In this document: piece by piece, positions 1 to 5,022 of the stretch
How the letters are laid out: each line of letters opens with the position of its first letter
Position numbering within the stretch: the stretch's first letter is position 1
Assembly: GCA_964386865.1 (NCBI GenBank)
Contig: CAYLUN010000126.1
Coordinates: 1 to 13,616 of the forward strand
From: CAYLUN01 sp964386865
GTDB lineage: Bacteria; Verrucomicrobiota; Kiritimatiellia; RFP12; UBA1067
Direction: 5' to 3'
DNA length: 13,616 nt
Translations under genes and position numbers: made by a program
Notes under the pieces: model-generated
What the model saw: only the letters and a program-made list of their open reading frames with translations
The model's database searches: none
Told to the model about the DNA's origin: nothing

Positions 1-2
1 TG

Positions 3-470
3 CAGGGCGGCACGGCCACGGCGTGGAAGGGCATGCCGGTGCTGGTGATGTGCCTGCTGGGCGGCTTCACGGTCAACGCGCTGTGGTGCCTGTTTCTGAA
101 CATGAAGAACAAGACGCTGGGCGACTACACTAAGAAGGGCGCGCCGATCTTGGCGAACGTGTTCTGGGCGCTGTGCGCGGGCGTGCTGTGGGTCTGCCAG
201 TTCGTGGCCTTCAAGACCGGCGAGCCGCGCATGGGCGATCAGAGCTACGTGGGCTGGGCCGTGCTGATGGCCAGCTCGATCATGTTTAGCGGCGTGCTCG
301 GCCTGATGCTGGGCGAGTGGAAGGGCACGAGCGCGAAGACGCGCGGCCTGCTGACGGGCGGCCTTTTGATCCTGCTGGGCTCCGCCGTTGTCGCGGGCTA
401 CAGCGGCAAGCTGGGGCAGCAGTCGGCGAAGGCGCCCGCGCCCGCCGCCGTTGAGAAGGCGGTCAACTAG
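3..470 (+). CDS. rhaT: RhaT-like L-rhamnose/H+ symporter, C-terminal part (5' end outside window)
   Basis: The frame is already open at the left edge, so only the last 155 residues are visible; the family is usually about 340 residues. The visible part resembles the end of the L-rhamnose-proton symporter RhaT (drug/metabolite transporter superfamily), which imports L-rhamnose or a related sugar across the inner membrane. Supporting text includes a GGFTVNALWC helix followed by KNKTLGDY, and the helix ending GLMLGEWKGTS. Four hydrophobic segments can be seen, followed by a short Ala/Pro-rich cytoplasmic tail. The gene ends convergently with the HAD phosphatase, with a strong hairpin between them (518-547). 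No rhamnose catabolic gene is visible, so the substrate is inferred from family resemblance only; another deoxysugar is possible. Confidence 0.8.
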   Translation, partial: QGGTATAWKGMPVLVMCLLGGFTVNALWCLFLNMKNKTLGDYTKKGAPILANVFWALCAGVLWVCQFVAFKTGEPRMGDQSYVGWAVLMASSIMFSGVLGLMLGEWKGTSAKTRGLLTGGLLILLGSAVVAGYSGKLGQQSAKAPAPAAVEKAVN

Positions 471-517
471 GGGCGGGGCCGCCGCCGCAATTCTAATTAT
501 GGCTCGCAGCAACTTCG

Positions 518-547
518 CGTCGAAGCGGCGCCCTCGCCGCTTCGACG
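518..547. terminator. Perfect 13-bp hairpin between convergent genes
   Basis: Bases 518-530 are the exact reverse complement of 535-547, with the 4-base loop CCCT at 531-534. The hairpin lies in the 113-bp gap between the rhaT-like stop and the end of the convergent HAD gene. Its position suits a bidirectional transcription end, but no T-run follows on either strand, so it is not a textbook intrinsic terminator. It could instead be an mRNA-stabilising 3' hairpin or a dispersed repeat. Confidence 0.45.
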
Positions 548-583
548 GTCTGGCCGTCCGCCTGCGACCACCGCAACGTGAAG

Positions 584-1231
584 CTATCGGCGAGTAGCCG
601 TGAGCCAGGCCGGGATGTCGGCGAGGCTGTCGAGCACCGGGGCGCCGCTCCGCGCCAGGCGTGCGGGGGACTGGTGCCCGCGGGCGATCAGGAGGCAGTC
701 GACGCCCAAGTCGTCCGCGACCTCGTGGTCGTGCAGGGAGTCGCCGATGAGCAGGACGGCGGACGGGTCGAGCGCCAGCCGCGCGAGCAGGGCGCGGCCG
801 AGTTCGCGCTTCGAGTGGCCGTACAGGTTGTCCACGCCGCAGACAGCGTCGAAGTAGCGGGCGATGCCGAAACCGGCGAGCATGCTGTCCAGGATGCCCT
901 GCTCCGAGGCGGAGAGGATCGACTGCCCGACGCCGGCCTCGCGGAAGCACTCGAGCGCGGCCACGGCGTGGCCGTGCAGGCGGATCGTGGCGTCGGCGAG
1001 GAAGCGGTCGTGGAAGTCGCGCGCCATCGCGTCCCAGTTCTCGTCTTCGAGCCGGAATCCGATCGTGCGATAGAAGTCCTTGACGGGAAAGCCGAAGACG
1101 TCGCGGTAATACGGCACGTCGATCAGCGGAAGGCCGCGCGCGGCGAGCATGCCGTTGACGGCATTGACGCCCGCCTGCGTGTCGTCCAGCAGGGTGCCGT
1201 TCCAGTCCCAGATGATGTGCCGGAAGCGCAT
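584..1231 (-). CDS. HAD-superfamily hydrolase (phosphoglycolate phosphatase-like), variant catalytic motif
   Basis: A 215-residue haloacid dehalogenase-like protein. Motif I is DWNGTLLDD, with the nucleophile Asp9. Motif II is probably Ser107 in ILSAS, motif III Lys141, and motif IV GDSLHDHE with Asp164 and Asp168. The helical cap lies between residues 18 and 90, as in Gph-type phosphatases. The residue two after the nucleophile, normally the general acid/base Asp, is Asn11. The frame is open 66 codons further upstream to 1429, but that part is unlike any HAD protein, so I start at the Met just before motif I. No clear Shine-Dalgarno is visible there. The substrate cannot be read from the sequence; small phosphorylated metabolites are usual. 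It points toward the rhaT-like gene and stands alone. Confidence 0.85.
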   Translation of the reverse strand: MRFRHIIWDWNGTLLDDTQAGVNAVNGMLAARGLPLIDVPYYRDVFGFPVKDFYRTIGFRLEDENWDAMARDFHDRFLADATIRLHGHAVAALECFREAGVGQSILSASEQGILDSMLAGFGIARYFDAVCGVDNLYGHSKRELGRALLARLALDPSAVLLIGDSLHDHEVADDLGVDCLLIARGHQSPARLARSGAPVLDSLADIPAWLTATRR

Positions 1232-1411
1232 GACAGAGGAAGCGGTTGCGGATCGCCACAGACGCCCCCGCTCGCACAACCACGCAGGAAGGGGCCCGAC
1301 GGGGGAAAGATTACCAAAAGGCGCCAGGCTCAGACAACTGACATCGTCCAGCCCTGGCAGACGCGCGCGAACCTCCTGGCCTCCGCGGGCTTTCCAGCTC
1401 CGAAATAGCAT

Positions 1412-1440
1412 GTGACTTTCATGCGGCAAACCCCTATCAT
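1412..1440 (+). promoter_or_regulatory. Candidate sigma70-type promoter for the 91-residue ORF
   Basis: GTGACT at 1412-1417 and TATCAT at 1435-1440 are separated by 17 bases, matching TTGACA/TATAAT at 4/6 and 5/6 positions. A start site about 7 bases after the -10 falls on the ATG at 1447, which would make the message leaderless. Confidence 0.4.
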
Positions 1441-1446
1441 AAAGGC

Positions 1447-1722
1447 ATGAAAATCAAGATACACGAATTTAGGCTCGTCGTTCTGAAGCACGCCGTAAGC
1501 GGAGGCGGAGATGACGGGCAGTATGAAATCTCCAAGAAGAGCCTGCTCACAATCACAGAGCATATGTTAAATCAGCAGGCGGTCGTTGAGACGTTGCTTG
1601 AGGGCGTCAACGGTGTCAGCGAGTGCTGCAGCCGAATTCACATCGCTGGCAGCAGCTGGCTTGTGCTGGGTGATATCCGGCCGGTCTGCTACACGAACGA
1701 TGTGGTCGTTACCCGGTACTAG
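1447..1722 (+). CDS. Small hypothetical protein, possibly from a leaderless mRNA
   Basis: A 91-residue ORF that I do not recognise. It starts MKIKIHEFRLVVLKHAV, has a central polar part (EISKKSLLTITEHMLNQ), and ends in a beta-rich stretch (SSWLVLGDIRPVCYTNDVVV). There is no signal peptide or membrane helix. Its base composition is visibly less GC-rich than the flanking genes. No usable ribosome site precedes the ATG (AAAGG lies only 1 base away), but a good promoter at 1412-1440 ends 6 bases before it. It lies 11 bases from the 3' end of tRNA-Ser, on the other strand. A 77-codon ORF on the opposite strand (1330-1563) overlaps it and looks less likely. It could be real, a decayed island gene, or chance. 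Confidence 0.4.
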   Translation: MKIKIHEFRLVVLKHAVSGGGDDGQYEISKKSLLTITEHMLNQQAVVETLLEGVNGVSECCSRIHIAGSSWLVLGDIRPVCYTNDVVVTRY

Positions 1723-1733
1723 CGCGTAGAGAC

Positions 1734-1823
1734 TGGCGGAGAGGGAGGGATTCGAACCCCCGGTACCTTGCGGCACGCATGATTTCGAGTCATGTGCATT
1801 CAACCAGGCTCTGCCACCTCTCC
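1734..1823 (-). tRNA. tRNA-Ser (anticodon CGA), CCA encoded
   Basis: Read on the minus strand, the acceptor arm GGAGAGG (1823-1817) pairs fully with CCTCTCC (1744-1738). It is followed by discriminator G at 1737 and an encoded CCA at 1736-1734. The anticodon stem is CATGA/TCATG around the loop CTCGAAA, giving anticodon CGA, which reads the serine codon UCG. A long variable arm and the T-loop GGTTCGAATCC are present, as expected for a class II serine tRNA. A promoter is visible 17 bases upstream. No terminator with a T-run is apparent downstream. Confidence 0.97.
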
Positions 1824-1839
1824 GGCAAAAGTGGCCCTC

Positions 1840-1869
1840 AGAATAGCGGAAAACGGTAGGCGGGGTCAA
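1840..1869 (-). promoter_or_regulatory. tRNA-Ser promoter
   Basis: On the minus strand TTGACC (1869-1864) and TATTCT (1845-1840) are separated by 18 bases. The expected start near 1833 gives a leader of about 10 bases before the mature tRNA end at 1823. The -35 matches 5/6 and the -10 matches 4/6 of the sigma70 consensus. Confidence 0.55.
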
Positions 1870-1900
1870 GGCGCAGTTTTGCGTATTCGGCGTTTTGGCG

Positions 1901-1929
1901 TTGCGCGGGCTGGCCGATCCGGGTATTGT
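1901..1929 (+). promoter_or_regulatory. Possible promoter of the response regulator gene
   Basis: TTGCGC at 1901-1906 and TATTGT at 1924-1929 are 17 bases apart, about 30 bases before the chosen start of the response regulator. The match is moderate. The same -35 hexamer occurs before the vapB-like gene. Confidence 0.3.
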
Positions 1930-1966
1930 GAAGCGCATCAAGGATGACGGAACGGATGGGCGGATT

Positions 1967-2635
1967 ATGGCTATTGACGTGATCGTGGTGGAGGACGACA
2001 GCCGGCTGCGGTCGGGGCTGAAGGAGATCGTCGACAGCGACCCGGAGTGCGTCTGCGTGGGCGCGTTCGGCTCGGGCGAAGAGGCGCTGGAGAAGGCGCC
2101 GCCGCTCAAGCCGCAGGTCGCCGTCATGGATATCAACCTGCCGGGCATGGACGGCATCGAGTGCGTGCGGCAGCTCGCGGAGCGCCTGCCGGCGCTCCAG
2201 ATCGTGATGCTCACGGTCTACCAGGACACCGACAACCTGTTCCGCGCGCTGGCCGCCGGCGCGCACGGCTACCTCGTCAAGCCGGCTCGGGCGCGCGACC
2301 TGCTAGCCGCGATCCGCGACATCCACCGCGGCGGCGCGCCGATGACGAGCGCGCTGGCCCGCAAAGTCGTGGACGCGTTCCGCAAGCAGGCGGCCCCCGC
2401 GGCGCCGGCGCTGGGGGCCGCGACAGGTGAAGCCGAGACAGGCGAGTTGGCGCCACGCGAGCGCGAGATTCTGGACCTGCTCGCGCAGGGGTTTTCGTAT
2501 AAGGAGATCGCCGACAAGCTGAACGTGGCGTTCGCGACGGTTCATACCTACGTGCTGCGGATCTACAAGAAGCTGCACGTGCGCTCGAAGAACGCGGCCG
2601 TGGCCCGCTGGCTGGGGTATCAGCGCAGCGAGTAA
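1967..2635 (+). CDS. NarL/FixJ-type response regulator (receiver + LuxR HTH)
   Basis: A 222-residue two-component response regulator. The receiver domain spans residues 1-120, with acidic pocket Glu9-Asp10-Asp11, phospho-acceptor Asp55 in VAVMDINLPGMDG, Thr83 in MLTVY, and Lys105 in YLVKPA. An Ala/Pro-rich linker follows. The C-terminal LuxR-type helix-turn-helix contains LAPREREILDLLAQG, SYKEIADKLNV and TVHTYVLRIYKKLHV. It should bind DNA as a phosphorylated dimer. I chose the ATG just before the receiver; the frame stays open upstream to 1895 (TTG or GTG starts), but that stretch has no homology. No histidine kinase is adjacent, so it is an orphan within this window and its signal is unknown. 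A hairpin repeat lies 25 bases after its stop. Confidence 0.92.
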   Translation: MAIDVIVVEDDSRLRSGLKEIVDSDPECVCVGAFGSGEEALEKAPPLKPQVAVMDINLPGMDGIECVRQLAERLPALQIVMLTVYQDTDNLFRALAAGAHGYLVKPARARDLLAAIRDIHRGGAPMTSALARKVVDAFRKQAAPAAPALGAATGEAETGELAPREREILDLLAQGFSYKEIADKLNVAFATVHTYVLRIYKKLHVRSKNAAVARWLGYQRSE

Positions 2636-2659
2636 GGAGACAGCAATTCCCGCGATGGA

Positions 2660-2689
2660 TGGGAAACGCCTCACGGCGTCACTAAAAAC
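2660..2689 (+). repeat. Hairpin repeat, copy A
   Basis: A 30-base unit with the stem ACGCC (2666-2670)/GGCGT (2675-2679) around a TCAC loop, preceded by GGGAA and followed by CACTA. It matches copy B (11301-11330) at 24 of 30 positions. The outer stem pair is A-T here and G-C in copies B and C, a compensatory change. It lies between the response regulator stop and the Gfo/Idh gene. Confidence 0.6.
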
Positions 2690-2745
2690 ATAGCAAGATG
2701 TGGGCGAATTCGTTTGTCATAAGGAAAATTGTTGGTAAGGAGCAG

Positions 2746-2751
2746 AGGAGG
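2746..2751 (+). promoter_or_regulatory. Shine-Dalgarno AGGAGG that decides the Gfo/Idh start
   Basis: AGGAGG ends 2 bases before the ATG at 2754 but 8 bases before the ATG at 2760. The second spacing is near optimal, so 2760 is the better start. Confidence 0.6.
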
Positions 2752-2759
2752 GCATGAGG

Positions 2760-4034
2760 ATGGCGGCTTCCATGGGGCGGCGGGAGTTTGTGCGGCTGGC
2801 GCAGGCGGGCATGGCCGTGCTGCCAGTGGCTGCCGCGACGGCGCGCGCGCAGGAGGCGGGCGGGGCTCAGCCGCCCCAGGCGCAGGCGGCGGCGCCGGCG
2901 CCGGACGCCCGGGCCTACGGCAAAAAGATCAGGCTCGGCCTCGTCGGCTGTGGCGGGCGGGGCACGTGGATCAGCGGCCTCTTTGCGGCGCACGGCGGGT
3001 TCGCTTTCACGGCGGTGGCTGACTACTTCGCGGAGCGCGCGGCTCGGACGGGCGCGCAGCTCGGCGTGGCCGAGGCACAGTGCTTTTCGGGGCTGGACGG
3101 CTACCGGCGGCTGATGGCGTCGGGCGTGGAGGCCGTGGTGCTTCAGACGCCGCCCTACTTCTTCCCGCACCACGCCGAGGCGGCGCTGGAGGCGGGGCTA
3201 CACCTCTACATGGCCAAGCCCGTGGCGATCGACATCCCTGGCACCCAGGCCATCCGCCGGCTGGCGGAGCGGGCGACGCGCGAGCGCCGGGTGTTCCAGA
3301 CGGACTACCAGCTGCCGCGCGACCCGGTGAACGTGGAGGTCGCGAAGCGGGTCAAGGCGGGCGCGCTGGGCAAGCTGCAGGCCGTGTTCACGTCCGGCTG
3401 GGCCGGCGGCAACGGCTATCAGGATCCGCCGCTGGAGGCCACGGCCGAGAACCGGCTCAAGGACCTGGTGTGGTGCAACGATGTCGCGCTCGGCGGCGAT
3501 TACCTGGTGCACTACGACGTGCACATCATCGACGCGGTGGTGTGGGCCTTGGGCAAGGTGCCGGTCGCGGCGCTGGGCGCCTCCGCGGCGTTCCGTCCCT
3601 CGGTGCACGGCGACGCGCGGGACTCCAGCACCGTGATCTACCTGTTCGACGACGGAACGGTCTGGTGCCACCAGGGCATTCTGGGCGCCTACCACGACTG
3701 GCTCAAGGCGGGCCGGCTGACGGCGTCTCTGCAGGGCACGCAGGCCTCGGCGTGCCTGTCGTATGCGGGCAAGTCCTACGTGCGCGGCGGGCCGCGCCAC
3801 TTCAGCGGCGGCGTGCCGAACCCAGAGGCCAGCGTGCGCACCAACATCGACGAGTTCCGGCAGGCGATCGAGGACGGCGACTGCTCGAACAGGCTGGTGG
3901 CCCGCGCGGTGGACAGCAATTTCGCGGCGATCCTCGGCCGCGAGGCGGCGGCGCGCCGCACGCAGGTGACGCTCGAAGACCTGATCCGCGAGAACAAGGC
4001 GCTCACGCCGGACCTGAGCGGGCTGAAGGGATAG
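2760..4034 (+). CDS. Gfo/Idh/MocA family oxidoreductase with Tat signal
   Basis: A 424-residue NAD(P)-dependent sugar oxidoreductase of the glucose-fructose oxidoreductase/inositol dehydrogenase family. An N-terminal twin-arginine signal (GRREFVRLAQAG, then a hydrophobic stretch ending ATARA near residue 30) points to export by Tat, so the cofactor would be loaded before export. A Pro/Ala linker leads to the Rossmann domain from about residue 57 (RLGLVGCGGRG, Gly63 to Gly68). The family EKP motif reads AKP, with Lys153 kept. Further on come GGDYLVHYDVHIID (His255, Asp258) and a C-terminal alpha/beta dimer domain. The substrate is unknown. It converges with the GntR gene, with a hairpin between them at 4056-4080. 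An alternative start is 2754. Confidence 0.9.
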   Translation: MAASMGRREFVRLAQAGMAVLPVAAATARAQEAGGAQPPQAQAAAPAPDARAYGKKIRLGLVGCGGRGTWISGLFAAHGGFAFTAVADYFAERAARTGAQLGVAEAQCFSGLDGYRRLMASGVEAVVLQTPPYFFPHHAEAALEAGLHLYMAKPVAIDIPGTQAIRRLAERATRERRVFQTDYQLPRDPVNVEVAKRVKAGALGKLQAVFTSGWAGGNGYQDPPLEATAENRLKDLVWCNDVALGGDYLVHYDVHIIDAVVWALGKVPVAALGASAAFRPSVHGDARDSSTVIYLFDDGTVWCHQGILGAYHDWLKAGRLTASLQGTQASACLSYAGKSYVRGGPRHFSGGVPNPEASVRTNIDEFRQAIEDGDCSNRLVARAVDSNFAAILGREAAARRTQVTLEDLIRENKALTPDLSGLKG

Positions 4035-4055
4035 GAGCGACACCGCGAGCCGCCT

Positions 4056-4080
4056 GCGGACGGCGAGGACGCCGTCCCGC
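4056..4080. terminator. Hairpin between convergent Gfo/Idh and GntR genes
   Basis: GGACGGCG (4058-4065) pairs exactly with CGCCGTCC (4070-4077) around the loop AGGA. Allowing one bulged C extends the stem to GCGG/CCGC at the base. It sits in the 110-bp convergent gap after the Gfo/Idh stop and can serve both directions. No T-run is present, so it is a possible rather than typical terminator. Confidence 0.4.
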
Positions 4081-4144
4081 CAGTGCGATAACCCGCGGTT
4101 TCCCGCCGCCCGCGCTGGCTAGGGGGATGCCTGAGCCTCACACG

Positions 4145-4870
4145 TTAAACACAGCTGCTTGAGGCCATCGCGCTCAGGTAGCTCTCGAGGGCGCGGCAGT
4201 CGTTCTCGCGGCCGTAGCGCACGTGCTTGCGCATGTGGCACTCGGCCCGCTCCGGATCGCGCGAGCGCAGCGCGCCCACGAGCGACTGGTGCCAGTCCGC
4301 AGGGATCGGCAGGCAGTTGACGGCCTTGAAGAAGGTGAGCTGCATGTAGCGCTGGAACCAGACGCGCTGCAGCTCCTGCACGAAGATCGGGTAGCCGCAG
4401 GCCTTGGCGATGTCGAGGTGGAACGTGAGGTGCAGGCTGTCTCCGAGCTTGCGGTCCGGCGTGTCCACGGCCATGTAGCGGTCCACCTTGCCGGCCTGGG
4501 TCAGGAGCCGCTCCAGCGTGTCGTCGTCGGCGTTCTCGGCGCAGATGCGGGCGGTCTGGCATTCGATCGCCTCGCGCATCATCAGGTCGTTTTCGATGTC
4601 CGCCATCGTCAGGGGCCGCACGCGGCTTCCGCACAGCGGGAGGCTCTCGACCAGGTTCTCGATCTCCAGCATGTAGAGCGCCTCGGTCACCGGCATGGGG
4701 CTGACGCCCAGCCGCTCGCTGAGCGTCTTGCGGACGAGCCGCTCGCCGGGCTTGAGCGCGCCGCTGATGATCTCCTCGCGCAGGGTGTCGTAGACCCGCC
4801 GCGTCAGCGTGTGGCCGGCCGTCAGCGACCGCTTGGTCTTGCCATCCGTCGGGAAGCTGTAATTTGCCAT
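4145..4870 (-). CDS. GntR-family transcriptional regulator, FCD (FadR-like) subfamily
   Basis: A 241-residue regulator. The N-terminal winged helix-turn-helix lies at about residues 22-88 (LTRRVYDTLREEIISGALKP, SERLGVSPMPVTEALYMLE). The C-terminal all-helical FCD ligand domain (about 95-225) has the histidines expected at the metal/ligand site (SLHLTFHLDIA, DWHQSL, CHMRKHVRYG). FCD regulators usually sense organic acids or sugar acids and repress a neighbouring catabolic gene. It is transcribed divergently from the FAD oxidoreductase gene, the likely target, with dyad sequences between them at 4902-4916 and 4989-4999. No Shine-Dalgarno is visible before the ATG. The tail SSSCV beyond the FCD domain is short and unremarkable. 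Confidence 0.92.
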   Translation of the reverse strand: MANYSFPTDGKTKRSLTAGHTLTRRVYDTLREEIISGALKPGERLVRKTLSERLGVSPMPVTEALYMLEIENLVESLPLCGSRVRPLTMADIENDLMMREAIECQTARICAENADDDTLERLLTQAGKVDRYMAVDTPDRKLGDSLHLTFHLDIAKACGYPIFVQELQRVWFQRYMQLTFFKAVNCLPIPADWHQSLVGALRSRDPERAECHMRKHVRYGRENDCRALESYLSAMASSSCV

Positions 4871-4901
4871 AGCGAACGATCCGATAGTCAGATTCAGGTA
4901 G

Positions 4902-4916
4902 CTGGACTCAGTCTAG
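4902..4916. promoter_or_regulatory. Candidate operator dyad (GntR side)
   Basis: CTGGACTCAGTCTAG is an odd-centred dyad: GACT and AGTC flank a central C, and CT/AG pair outside one mismatched position. It lies 32 bases upstream of the GntR start. Short odd or even dyads of this size are typical GntR operators, but which protein binds here is inference. Confidence 0.3.
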
Positions 4917-4961
4917 CGAAGGTGCGGGGCCCTTGTCGATGCCATTCGGACGGACGTGCAA

Positions 4962-4990
4962 TCGACTTTCGCACGCGGCGTTGTTATGCT
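4962..4990 (+). promoter_or_regulatory. Candidate promoter of the FAD oxidoreductase gene
   Basis: TCGACT (4962-4967) and TATGCT (4985-4990) are 17 bases apart, each matching 4/6 of consensus. The expected start site near 4997 falls inside the palindrome at 4989-4999. Confidence 0.35.
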
Positions 4991-4999
4991 GTGTCACAG
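4989..4999. promoter_or_regulatory. Palindrome over the predicted start site, followed by a TCACAG repeat
   Basis: CTGTG-T-CACAG is a perfect odd-centred palindrome. It overlaps a tandem TCACAG pair (4994-5005). It covers the region just downstream of the predicted -10, a classic repressor position. Confidence 0.35.
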
Positions 5000-5022
5000 T
5001 CACAGTGCGAGAAAGGAAGCGG

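Noticed and set aside
578..1408. 276-codon plus-strand ORF opposite the HAD gene
   Set aside because: It is the antisense of a gene with clear HAD motifs; its translation is low-complexity and matches no fold.
1330..1563. 77-codon minus-strand ORF overlapping the small plus-strand ORF
   Set aside because: It has no homology; it runs opposite to the promoter at 1412-1440. The plus-strand ORF is preferred but also uncertain.
1734..1760. Possible attachment site at the tRNA-Ser 3' end
   Set aside because: I found no second copy of the tRNA 3' end in the window and no integrase gene, so there is no support for an integrated element.
1567..2214. 215-codon minus-strand ORF spanning the tRNA-Ser region
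   Set aside because: It runs through a certain tRNA and opposite the receiver domain, with no recognisable domain of its own.
3080..4162. 360-codon plus-strand ORF overlapping the Gfo/Idh gene in another frame
   Set aside because: Its translation is Gly/Arg/Ala-rich with no family motifs; it is a shifted-frame shadow of the oxidoreductase.
4994..5005. CRP-like site (TGTGT-TCACA) before the FAD oxidoreductase gene
   Set aside because: The spacer is 5 rather than 6 bases and one half is off consensus; it is better described as a local palindrome plus a TCACAG repeat.
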